DNA of 64,000 bases from Leptolinea sp964446955 (GTDB lineage Bacteria > Chloroflexota > Anaerolineae > Anaerolineales > Anaerolineaceae), in the NCBI GenBank assembly GCA_964446955.1, contig CAYUQJ010000005.1, positions 62,001-126,000 of the forward strand, written 5' to 3'. Position numbers and translations under genes: made by a program. Below, one piece after another: positions 34,872 through 42,914 of this stretch (position 1 is the stretch's first letter; the number at the start of each line of letters is the position of its first letter). Under the pieces are notes generated by a model. That model searched no databases. It was not told where the DNA came from and was given only the letters and a program-made list of their open reading frames with translations.

Positions 34872-36876
34872 GGAAATCCTCCGTAGGCGGTGTTCCACCA
34901 CGGCTAAAAACTCCGAGCAGGATCCCATAGAAGCCGCCAAACAGCATCAGCGCGGCGGCAATCACCATGCCCGCCTGATAGGCTGCCATGCTTGATGTGG
35001 AGCGTGGAGGAGATTCGATAATCCGGTCATACATGGCGCCCTCCACCTGTCCGCCAATCAATCCATTCAATTGTTTGGAATCAAGATATGGACGCATTAA
35101 TGGTGCACTCTGCGCGGAAACAACCAGGAGCACTGGTTTACCAGCCATCGAACCCTGTAATTGTTCAATCCAGGCTCGTCCGGTTTCGGTATTCTCCGTG
35201 ATGATCAGCACACCGGAATAATCGGAGATCGAAAAAACAGATTGCGTTGCGGGATATGTCCACGCGTATTTACCATCCTCCAGTAGAGGCATCGCTTCGC
35301 GTGGATTACGAATGAAATCCCGCAGACCGGTAGTTCCCCCAGGTAAGTAACCGAAATAGGCTAATTTTTCCGGTTGATATGCCAGGGTGTCCAATTGGAC
35401 GTAATCAACCAGATCATGGGCCAATGCCGGACCGGATGGAATGGTGGACAAAATGGAAAAATTTAATCCTTTTTTCATCATATGACCGATCACACCAACG
35501 GCCGACTCGCGTAATTCGCCTGAAAAAGCCGGTTCATAATCGGTGATAACAAGAAACGGTGTATTTTCCGGTATAGCTGAAATCGCAGAATGCATAGCCA
35601 CTACACCAGGTGAGAACAGGGCCTGTGTCCCAAAGAAAGTATGTCCGGTTATCAATGGCACGAGCATCCCCGCAAGAAGGACAAATCCAATAATCAGGCG
35701 GATCATCTTCCTGCTAAACTTCCCGACCGCAGGCTCCGGTGAAACAGGTTGCAATTCCCCGGTAAGCATGTTTTTTAACAGTGACACACTCGCGCGCTGT
35801 TGATCACTGATCTCCAACCGTCCGGAATATTCAACCGACCGGTCATATTGCGGTTGCAGAATACTGTCAGGGATCAGTTGTTCCTTTTCCGGTTCAGGCG
35901 AAGAATCCCCTTCTTCCCCAGTTGGAATGCCATCATCTTTCTTCCCAAATAGGCTGGAAAATGGTTTTTTTCTGTCTTTTACAACCGGATTTTCCGCGGA
36001 TTGCGGGATAACTGCGACTTCGTCCAATCCACTGGAAGGATCTGATATTACAGGTACTACCGTATCTGGTCCTTCCATCGATGGTTGGCTTTCTTCCATC
36101 GGAAGGGATTGTGATATCTCTTCTTCATCAGGTACCGGAAAGGTTTCATTCGACTCTACCGGCTGATTCTCTATAATCGATCCTTCCGGTTCGCTAACCG
36201 GGCTCTCCGGAGTTGAGGGGGAGTACGAAGCATCCACCTCTTCATGAACTGATTCGGGTTGAGATGATTCGGGGACAACGTCTCCTGGCTCTTCAGACAC
36301 ACCATAGCCATTCAGTGATTCAATGAACTCATTTTCCGCTTTGGAATTATTAAATTCCCCTGACGGGAAAATCGGGAAATCAGATTGCGGTTCAGCAGGT
36401 ACATCAACCGGTTGGGTGGAAGCATGACCGGTTGGGATCATTTCTTCAGAAAATGATCGTCGCTCTGCCGCGGCTCTCGCGGCTAGCTCTTCTTCGGTAA
36501 AGAATGTAGTCGATTGATCAGATTGCGGCAGGATTTCATGCAGCCGGGACATCCAATCGCGTTCCGGTTGTTCCGATTCCACTGGTTTCTGCGGCGCATT
36601 CTTCTGGATCTCTTTCAGCCAATCCGGGACATCTTCGGTTGATTCCCCTTCATTGAATGGCCGCGATTCCGCCTCGCCAAATTCTCCCAATGGTGGTGTG
36701 GGTGGTAATTCCGCCTGCGAACGCTCCCTGATTTTCTTTAACCATTCCGGCGATTCTTCCTGCGTCGGCTCTGTATTCCCGGCAGTACGATCCTTTAATA
36801 CGGTAAAACAACTTGAGCAGAATTCAGCGTCTGCCGGGTTGGATTTTCCGCAATTCGGGCAAATGATCTCTTTCAT
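34861..36876 (-). CDS. Zinc-ribbon membrane protein with long acidic linker
   Basis: A 671-residue protein. It opens with a zinc ribbon, MKEIICPNCGKSNP and then FCSSCF (four Cys). A disordered linker of about 330 residues follows, rich in Glu, Pro and Ser and with repeated short WL segments (PEWLKKI, PDWLKEI). A membrane helix (about 385-405, IGFVLLAGMLVPLITG), an extracytoplasmic domain of about 220 residues and a final helix complete it. The WL motifs look like docking peptides. The start at 36876 begins exactly with the ribbon; the open frame upstream lies mostly in the preceding gene. No function is known to me. Confidence 0.7.
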   Translation of the reverse strand: MKEIICPNCGKSNPADAEFCSSCFTVLKDRTAGNTEPTQEESPEWLKKIRERSQAELPPTPPLGEFGEAESRPFNEGESTEDVPDWLKEIQKNAPQKPVESEQPERDWMSRLHEILPQSDQSTTFFTEEELAARAAAERRSFSEEMIPTGHASTQPVDVPAEPQSDFPIFPSGEFNNSKAENEFIESLNGYGVSEEPGDVVPESSQPESVHEEVDASYSPSTPESPVSEPEGSIIENQPVESNETFPVPDEEEISQSLPMEESQPSMEGPDTVVPVISDPSSGLDEVAVIPQSAENPVVKDRKKPFSSLFGKKDDGIPTGEEGDSSPEPEKEQLIPDSILQPQYDRSVEYSGRLEISDQQRASVSLLKNMLTGELQPVSPEPAVGKFSRKMIRLIIGFVLLAGMLVPLITGHTFFGTQALFSPGVVAMHSAISAIPENTPFLVITDYEPAFSGELRESAVGVIGHMMKKGLNFSILSTIPSGPALAHDLVDYVQLDTLAYQPEKLAYFGYLPGGTTGLRDFIRNPREAMPLLEDGKYAWTYPATQSVFSISDYSGVLIITENTETGRAWIEQLQGSMAGKPVLLVVSAQSAPLMRPYLDSKQLNGLIGGQVEGAMYDRIIESPPRSTSSMAAYQAGMVIAAALMLFGGFYGILLGVFSRGGTPPTEDFHVR

Positions 36877-36880
36877 TGCT

Positions 36881-37501
36881 TTATCCACTGTATGGCCTGT
36901 CGACGCCAAGGATGATCCTGACACCGGCTGATAAAGCTCCGAGTGCAAGGCCAATGATAATGCCGCGGGCTCCCGCGTCGGGCAATCGTTGAAGCACTCC
37001 AAGTGCGTTCTTAACTAATGGAATATCCAAACCTGTGGTAAAGATGCCGCTATTCAATAATAGAAAAAGGATGGCAGAAAGTCCAAAAACTATTGTCATC
37101 CAACCACGGTTAGCCCGGTACAGTCGGAAACCGGCCACCGTCAACCCGATAGCCAGAGCGCCCAATAAACCTGCTTCCACCGGCGCAATGATGAAGGAGA
37201 CCACATTGCGATATTCCGCTGTTCCAGGTCCACCAAAAACCAGGCCGATCAAGAAGGTCAGAGCAAATCCAAATATGACCAGAATACTATACCGGTCAAC
37301 AGCTTTCTTTTGACGAACTTTTTGCCAGTGTGAAGCAATCAGAGAGGCTATGGCAACCAGCATTGCCACCCCGGCCAGCGAAACCGCCCAGTTTACAATC
37401 AGGTCGCTGACATCGCGCAATGGTTCAAACGGCACGAAGTACGCCAGAAGCACAATCAATCCGCTAAGAATAGCGATTAAAGCAGTGATTGGGGTTTTCA
37501 T
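36881..37501 (-). CDS. Polytopic membrane protein, unknown
   Basis: A 206-residue protein with about six hydrophobic helices (near 5-25, 35-60, 72-90, 100-122, 132-152 and 178-198). I recognise no motif. The ATG overlaps the upstream stop by four bases (ATGA), and the zinc-ribbon gene begins four bases after its stop. Its place between two unusual membrane genes suggests one complex. Confidence 0.7.
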   Translation of the reverse strand: MKTPITALIAILSGLIVLLAYFVPFEPLRDVSDLIVNWAVSLAGVAMLVAIASLIASHWQKVRQKKAVDRYSILVIFGFALTFLIGLVFGGPGTAEYRNVVSFIIAPVEAGLLGALAIGLTVAGFRLYRANRGWMTIVFGLSAILFLLLNSGIFTTGLDIPLVKNALGVLQRLPDAGARGIIIGLALGALSAGVRIILGVDRPYSG

Positions 37502-38247
37502 ATGGTTGGGAATCCTATACTACGCAGAACAGCTCCAATCATTATAAATACAATCAATAACCAGCGGAGAGAATCTTCCGTCATTAGACTGGCAGCATGA
37601 AAATGTCCGGCTTTTAAATATGCCGGAAGAGCAAATATCTCTTCGCCTATCAAGACATCAACCGGACTACAGAATGCCACTGCCTGGCCGACCGGCGAAT
37701 CCGGCGCTGCCAGGATTTTTATTGAATTTTCCTCTGCTGTGTCCAAAATGAGACTAATCTCTGCACCGAACATTCCTGTGGCTACGAATTTGGATGTTTG
37801 TTCTGATTCCAACGCAGGCAGGACACCAGCCGCGAATGATAAAGGAGTCACCCCGGCCAATCGACCCCGTCTGGCGTCCAGATGCTCAAGGACAAAAAGA
37901 TCACCCTGTAAAGACTGCATGAGGTCCAATCCAAGCAGCGTTCCCACTCCGTCACCGCTTGTCATCGCGGGAGGACGATCACTACCGGTGGAACGTTTCA
38001 GGACTTCCCGCAAAACTGTCGTTCCGGTCAGAGTACCGGCAGCGTGGGAATCCAGAAACTGCCCCCGCCCCAGAGAGACATGAACACGGCGTCCATTTTC
38101 CACAGCCATTCCGATATCCTGTTCAAGTCGGTCCATTGCCCGGATCTGACGTAGTGCGATACGGTTCCTGCGGTCCTGTACGGCGAATACCGCCATAAAC
38201 GCAAACGCCAGTCCAATAACCATAACACCCACCAGGCTTTCAATCAT
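37498..38247 (-). CDS. Two-helix membrane protein, DUF6754-like
   Basis: A 249-residue protein with an N-terminal helix (about 3-23), a central soluble domain of about 200 residues and a C-terminal helix (about 228-245). The centre has Gly-rich turns (SLGRGQFLDSHAAGTLTG, TSGDGVGTLLGLDLMQSL). From memory this resembles the domain catalogued as DUF6754, reported mainly in Chloroflexota; I could not compare it. It overlaps the small upstream gene by eight bases and the downstream gene by four. Confidence 0.6.
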   Translation of the reverse strand: MIESLVGVMVIGLAFAFMAVFAVQDRRNRIALRQIRAMDRLEQDIGMAVENGRRVHVSLGRGQFLDSHAAGTLTGTTVLREVLKRSTGSDRPPAMTSGDGVGTLLGLDLMQSLQGDLFVLEHLDARRGRLAGVTPLSFAAGVLPALESEQTSKFVATGMFGAEISLILDTAEENSIKILAAPDSPVGQAVAFCSPVDVLIGEEIFALPAYLKAGHFHAASLMTEDSLRWLLIVFIMIGAVLRSIGFPTI

Positions 38248-38515
38248 CGAACTCAGACCCCCTGATGTCTGTCTGGTCCTGGCTCGGTTTCTCCAACCGA
38301 TCGATTACCGATTGTAGTTCGGAAGGAAGCGTATTTGCGGGAAAGAACCAACTGGCCATATGGATAATCTGAGCCAGGAAAAAGCCAAATGGTGATAACT
38401 CTTGCAGAAAAATGGATATTTCAGGCGAGTTGCCAGTACCAGTATTCTTCTCTGTAAGCGAAGATGAAGGCCTGAAATTCATATTAAAGGAGTATAGCAT
38501 AGACATTTTTCCCAT
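38240..38515 (-). CDS. Small protein, second gene of the MutL-like operon
   Basis: A 91-residue protein with one moderately hydrophobic segment (SPFGFFLAQIIHMASWFF, about 41-58) and a charged tail. ATG 38515 directly follows the TAG of the PIG-L gene (TAGATG); ATG codons a few residues in are alternatives. No family is recognised. Tight packing on both sides supports it as a real gene. Confidence 0.55.
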   Translation of the reverse strand: MGKMSMLYSFNMNFRPSSSLTEKNTGTGNSPEISIFLQELSPFGFFLAQIIHMASWFFPANTLPSELQSVIDRLEKPSQDQTDIRGSEFDD

Positions 38516-39283
38516 CTACTTATCCTGACCAGGCAGCCAGAGAGGCATCCCTTTATAACGTTCCAGAAACGCGGAATATTGAGACGCCATGTCGGCGGTA
38601 TCTTTCCAGAAAGATGAAAATTGGGATACATACTGAAGGTTGGCTCTTCCCCAGGTCTGAATGACCGACTCCGGAAGATTGAAGGTCAATTGGATAAAAC
38701 CGGGGATAGCCTGAACTGGAAGATCAAGGCCATAAGGAAGGTCGCCATAGTACAGCATCAGTTTCCGGACAGCTTCTGCCGCTCTGCGGACGATCTGGTG
38801 ATCGATGTGGTTCCCCAGCCCCAGAGGACAAACCCAGACTGAAGGCTCTACCAATTTCTCCTGCAATGCGTGTGTGATCTGTTTGATCAGAACAGTCTCC
38901 TCCGGGTTGACTGATCCAAAGAGTTGATCATCTGAAGCGACCGTTGGTACAACTGTCTCCGGTAAAGTCCGGTAGATACAATCCTTGAAACCGAGGTATA
39001 CCGGTTTTGCCCCGATTGTTTGACTGGCTGTCGCGTCTTCTTCTTTCCGAAGGATATATGGTTGATCGCCGGTTCCCCAGCGCTGATGTAGAGACCGGGC
39101 GAAATTCGTCAAACGGGATACATCACTTTCCTGTTCTGTAAAGACTGTCCATATTTCCACCCTGATCCCATTCGCCGAAAGGTAAGCGATCAAACCGCCA
39201 CATGAATACACCGCATCGTCAAGGTGCGGGGATAGAAAAATCCACCGGGTTTTCCGGTTTGAAAGTAATGATGTAGTCGACAT
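38516..39283 (-). CDS. PIG-L/LmbE-family deacetylase
   Basis: A 255-residue Zn-dependent deacetylase. The metal motif SPHLDDAVYSCGG lies near residues 18-30 and the distal His in GNHIDHQIVRRA. PIG-L proteins remove acetyl groups from N-acetylglucosamine conjugates such as those in bacillithiol, mycothiol or glycolipids. Its substrate here is unknown. It heads the nine-gene minus-strand operon. Its start codon is only 15 bases from that of selD on the opposite strand, and no ribosome-binding site is visible. Confidence 0.88.
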   Translation of the reverse strand: MSTTSLLSNRKTRWIFLSPHLDDAVYSCGGLIAYLSANGIRVEIWTVFTEQESDVSRLTNFARSLHQRWGTGDQPYILRKEEDATASQTIGAKPVYLGFKDCIYRTLPETVVPTVASDDQLFGSVNPEETVLIKQITHALQEKLVEPSVWVCPLGLGNHIDHQIVRRAAEAVRKLMLYYGDLPYGLDLPVQAIPGFIQLTFNLPESVIQTWGRANLQYVSQFSSFWKDTADMASQYSAFLERYKGMPLWLPGQDK

Positions 39284-39291
39284 GTTACAAT
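39283..39291 (+). promoter_or_regulatory. Extended -10 promoter of selD
   Basis: TGtTACAAT, an extended -10, lies seven bases before ATG 39299, with no ribosome-binding site between. A leaderless selD transcript is inferred. It overlaps the start codon of the divergent PIG-L gene. Confidence 0.4.
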
Positions 39292-39298
39292 TTGTTGC

Positions 39299-40366
39299 AT
39301 GGATAGTGCCATTCGTGCCACTTCAGGAAAACAGATTCGTTTGACCACATTGTCCAATTGCGCCGGTTGAGCGTCCAAATTAAACGCGAAAGCGTTGGCG
39401 CAGGTTCTGCGCCCGATCAAACAAACGTTCAACAATCTGGACTTCCCCGACTTATTGGTCGGGATAGAATCTCCGGACGACGCAGCCGTATGGAAACTGG
39501 ATGATGACCGGGATCTGGTTGTAACCACCGATTTCTTTACACCGGTGGTCGATAACCCGTATGACTACGGTGCGATAGCGGCTGCCAACAGCCTGTCAGA
39601 CATTTACGCCATGGGAGGCACCCCCTTTCTGGCATTGAATATTGCAGCGCTGCCTCCTGACCTTCCTGATGAAATATCAAGCGAAATCATACGCGGAGCC
39701 GCTGAGAAAACCCGGGAAGCCGGGGTTGTCATCGCCGGAGGACATACCATTCAGGATAAGGAACCGAAATTTGGCCTGGTCGCACTGGGTTTTGTAAAGC
39801 ATGGGAAAAGCCTGACAAAAGCCGGCGCGAAACCGGGCGATCATGTCTTTCTTTCAAAACCGCTGGGATTCGGCGTCACCACAACGGCATTGAAACAGGA
39901 AAAAGCATCTCCCGCTGATGTGGAACTGGCGGTCGATTGGATGAAACGACTAAACCGTGAAATCGCTTTTCTGTCCCGCGACCTGGGGCTGCGATGTGCC
40001 ACAGACATCACCGGGTTTAGCCTTCTCGGCCACCTGACAGAAATTGCAAATGCCAGCGGTGTTCAGCTTCTGATCAATATGAAAAACGTCCCGATAATTG
40101 AAGGCGCTTTGAAATACGCGAAGATGGGAACATTCCCCGGCGGCGCGGCAGATAACCGCATGAATTTCGGAGAGTCAGTTCAATTTGCACCAACAATCGA
40201 TGAGCCCAACCAGATGCTGCTCTTTGACCCGCAGACCAGCGGCGGTCTGGTAGTCTGCGTCCCCGAAGAAAAGTTGAACGATTTCACCCGGCAGGCAAAA
40301 ACAATCCACCTGCCGATCTGGGAGATTGGTCAGGTGGAGCCGGGCAGCGGAATAATTGTAAACTGA
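39299..40366 (+). CDS. selD: Selenophosphate synthase, itself a selenoprotein
   Basis: SelD makes selenophosphate from selenide and ATP. The frame from ATG 39299 reads LTTLSNCAG, then TGA (39368-39370), then ASKLNAKALAQVLRP. This is the conserved active-site loop, with selenocysteine at residue 24 where other SelD proteins have Cys or Sec, and the essential Lys at 27. A hairpin with a GTT loop follows (39397-39413). Downstream come the ATP-binding SPDDAAVW, TTDFFTPVVDNPYDYG, IAGGHTIQD and FDPQTSGGL. The protein is 355 residues with Sec. Reading TGA as stop would leave only a fragment from 39395 lacking the catalytic loop. No selA, selB or tRNA-Sec is in the window. Confidence 0.93.
39397..39413 (+). 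promoter_or_regulatory. Bacterial SECIS hairpin in selD
   Basis: GGCGCAG pairs with CTGCGCC over 7 bp around loop GTT. The loop G lies 34 bases past the UGA, within the usual range for bacterial SECIS elements, which carry G or GU at the start of the apical loop. A second hairpin, AACGC-GAAA-GCGTT, sits just upstream at 39383-39396. Confidence 0.7.
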
Positions 40367-40373
40367 TTACGTG

Positions 40374-42233
40374 ATGGAAATTCCTGCCAGCCTTCAGGGC
40401 ATTTTAGAAAATCTTCCCCAGAAACCCGGCTGTTACATCTACAAGAACAGCAACGGTACGGTCATTTACGTCGGGAAGGCGATCAACCTGCGGAACCGGG
40501 TCCGTAGCTATTTTCAAAACGAAAACCGGTTGGATTTCAAAACCCGGCAGCTTGTAAAACACATCTGCGACATTGAATGGATCGTCGTGGGATCAGAGCT
40601 TGAAGCTTTGATCCTGGAAATGAACCTGATCAAGCGTTACAGGCCGCAGTACAACATCCGGCTGAAAGATGACAAACGCTATCCCTATATTAAGGTTCAC
40701 TGGGCAGACCCGTTCCCAAAAGTGACCATCACCCGCCTGATGGTAGATGACGGTTCACGGTATTTCGGTCCATACACCAGTGTCTGGGCGGTCCATCAGA
40801 CACTTGATGTATTGAGGCGAATTTTTCCTTACCTGACCTGTGACCGCGAGATCACGGGGCAGGACAAACGCGCCTGTTTGTATCACGACATCAAACTTTG
40901 CACGGCGCCCTGCATCGGCGCGATTGACCAACCTTCCTACCGGATCATGATCAACGACCTGTGTGAATTTCTGCATGGCCGCACCGATCCAATCGTGAAC
41001 CGCTTGCGCAAAGAGATGATGACAGCCTCCAACGAAATGAACTTCGAACGGGCGGCCGTTGTTCGTGACCAGATACAGGCCATCGAGAAAGTGGTGGAAA
41101 AGCAAAAGGTGATCTGTTCCGATCAGGTCGACAGCGATGTGATCGCCATGGCACGCGCAGATGGTGAAGCCTGTGTGCAAATATTCTTTATCCGCAGCGG
41201 TAAATTGATCGGACGGGAATATTTCATTCTTGAAGGCACAGAGGAAGCCAACGACAGTGAAGTGGTATCGCAATTTTTAAAACAATTCTATGTGGAAGCC
41301 GCGACAGTTCCATCACAGGTCTTACTGCCGGAAGAGATCGAAGAACACCGCATTATCGAAGAGTGGTTGAACACCCGGCGTGGTGGCGAAAAAGTCCACA
41401 TCCGCATTCCGGCCTCCGGGCAGGGAAAAGATCTGGTGGAAATGGCCGCCAGCAATGCCGTAGAAACTCTCACCGCGCTGCGCAACCAGTGGCAGGCTGA
41501 TACCAATAAACAGACGGAAGCGTTGACAGAGCTGCAACAGGCTTTTGAAATGGAAGAGCCACCCAATCGAATTGAGTGTTTCGATATCTCCAACACACAG
41601 GGTACAAATTCCGTTGCCAGCATGGTGGTTTTTGAACAGGGAGTGCCCAACAAAAAAATGTACCGCCGCTTCAATATCCAAACCGTCGAAGGGCCGGATG
41701 ATTTTGCCAGCATGGAGGAAGCCCTCACCCGCCGGTTCAAGCGCTGGCTGGCGTACCAGGAAAACTCGGAAGTCGGGAAAAAGAAAGATGAATCCTTTGG
41801 CCGGCTTCCCGATCTGTTGATCGTAGATGGCGGCAAGGGTCAATTGAGCCGCGCGGTTAAGGTGGTGGATGAACTGGGACTGACCGGCATGTTCCGTCTG
41901 ACCGGTCTGGCCAAGCAGGAAGAAGAACTCTTTCTCCCCCACCGGTCAGATCCGGTGATCCTGCCACGTCATTCACAGGGTCTATATCTCGTTCAACGTG
42001 TGCGTGATGAAGCCCACCGGTTTGCCATCACCGCCCATCGCGCCCGTCGCACACGGGAGGGATTGGCATCACGATTGGATAAAGTGAAGGGCATCGGCCC
42101 CGCCAAACGGAAAGCCCTGTTAAAACAATTCGGCTCTATTGAAAACATACTGGCGGCCAGTGACGAGCAGTTGTCCGCTGTCCCGGGCATCAATTCTGAC
42201 GTGATCGCAGCTATACGGTCTTCGCTCGAATAA
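40374..42233 (+). CDS. uvrC: Excinuclease ABC subunit C
   Basis: UvrC makes both incisions around a UvrB-marked lesion. This 619-residue protein has an N-terminal GIY-YIG nuclease (KPGCYIYKNSNGTVIYVGKA), a Cys cluster (CLYHDIKLCTAPC), a UVR motif (NFERAAVVRDQIQAIE) for UvrB contact, a C-terminal RNase-H-like nuclease (ECFDISNTQGTNSVASMV, DLLIVDGGKGQLSRA), and paired helix-hairpin-helix motifs (VKGIGPAKRKALL, LSAVPGI). A GTG three bases upstream could also start it. It begins seven bases after selD and is probably co-transcribed. No uvrB or full-length uvrA is nearby. Confidence 0.97.
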   Translation: MEIPASLQGILENLPQKPGCYIYKNSNGTVIYVGKAINLRNRVRSYFQNENRLDFKTRQLVKHICDIEWIVVGSELEALILEMNLIKRYRPQYNIRLKDDKRYPYIKVHWADPFPKVTITRLMVDDGSRYFGPYTSVWAVHQTLDVLRRIFPYLTCDREITGQDKRACLYHDIKLCTAPCIGAIDQPSYRIMINDLCEFLHGRTDPIVNRLRKEMMTASNEMNFERAAVVRDQIQAIEKVVEKQKVICSDQVDSDVIAMARADGEACVQIFFIRSGKLIGREYFILEGTEEANDSEVVSQFLKQFYVEAATVPSQVLLPEEIEEHRIIEEWLNTRRGGEKVHIRIPASGQGKDLVEMAASNAVETLTALRNQWQADTNKQTEALTELQQAFEMEEPPNRIECFDISNTQGTNSVASMVVFEQGVPNKKMYRRFNIQTVEGPDDFASMEEALTRRFKRWLAYQENSEVGKKKDESFGRLPDLLIVDGGKGQLSRAVKVVDELGLTGMFRLTGLAKQEEELFLPHRSDPVILPRHSQGLYLVQRVRDEAHRFAITAHRARRTREGLASRLDKVKGIGPAKRKALLKQFGSIENILAASDEQLSAVPGINSDVIAAIRSSLE

Positions 42234-42402
42234 AAACTCGACAATTTATAGGGGGATTTCTGACATACGCAGGGGTGTGACCGGTTTAGAAAGGGACTGG
42301 AATAATTAATAGTCTCTGGGGAGATTTGTGAACCAGCCAAGTGTTATTAAAAAAACGTGGTCAGAAATCAACTTTATAATTTCAAATCATCGCGAGGAAT
42401 CG

Positions 42403-42411
42403 TGATATAAT
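42403..42411 (+). promoter_or_regulatory. Extended -10 promoter of rplS
   Basis: TGaTATAAT matches the extended -10 consensus exactly. No good -35 is present, as is common with this type. The predicted leader to rplS is about 65 bases. Confidence 0.5.
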
Positions 42412-42482
42412 CTGCGGTCGCGCCGTTTAGCAATTACCTCCGGCGACGTGGAACAGGTATTTTTCTGGAAGGAATAATAACA

Positions 42483-42830
42483 ATGAGCGACCTTTTGAAA
42501 GCCGTTGAGGCTCCCGTTAACCCGAATATCCCCGAACTCCGAGCTGGCGATACCGTCTCTGTTCATGTGAAGATTAAAGAAGGCAATCGTGAACGTATTC
42601 AGGAATTCAAGGGTACCGTCCTTTACGTAAAAAACAACGGCACCAACTCAACCTTCACTGTTCGCCGCATGGCCAGCAATGGAATTGGTGTTGAACGCTC
42701 TTTCCTGACCCGGTCGCCCCGGTTGGACAAAGTAGTTGTTGAGCGGCATAATGTTGTCCGCCGCGCCCGCCTGTACTTCCTGCGCGGACGCACGGGTAAA
42801 TCCGCCCGCCTCAAACAGAAATTCTCTTAA
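42483..42830 (+). CDS. rplS: 50S ribosomal protein L19
   Basis: A 115-residue L19, which sits at the 30S-50S interface. The family core is plain: RAGDTVSVHVKIKEGNRERI, QEFKGTVLYVK, FTVRRMASNGIGVERSF, and the basic end RRARLYFLRGRTGKSARLKQ. GGAAGG precedes the ATG at 42483. It stands alone with its own promoter and terminator, rather than with rimM/trmD as in many bacteria. Confidence 0.97.
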   Translation: MSDLLKAVEAPVNPNIPELRAGDTVSVHVKIKEGNRERIQEFKGTVLYVKNNGTNSTFTVRRMASNGIGVERSFLTRSPRLDKVVVERHNVVRRARLYFLRGRTGKSARLKQKFS

Positions 42831-42855
42831 TAACACCTCGCTAATGCTTATATCC

Positions 42856-42888
42856 GGGTGCAGCCTACGCCGAGGTTGCACCCCTTTT
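42856..42888 (+). terminator. Rho-independent terminator of rplS
   Basis: GGGTGCAGCCT pairs with AGGTTGCACCC (one G-U) around a six-base loop, followed by CTTTT. It ends 27 bases before the next gene. Confidence 0.75.
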
Positions 42889-42914
42889 GCTAATCAGGAC
42901 AGGGAGAAAAATAG

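Noticed and set aside
39395..40366. selD starting at 39395 as the longest uninterrupted frame
   Set aside because: The frame upstream, through the TGA at 39368, encodes the conserved catalytic loop of SelD; the gene starts at 39299.
40755..41942. Long minus-strand frames inside uvrC
   Set aside because: They lie wholly within a well-supported uvrC gene and show no family features.
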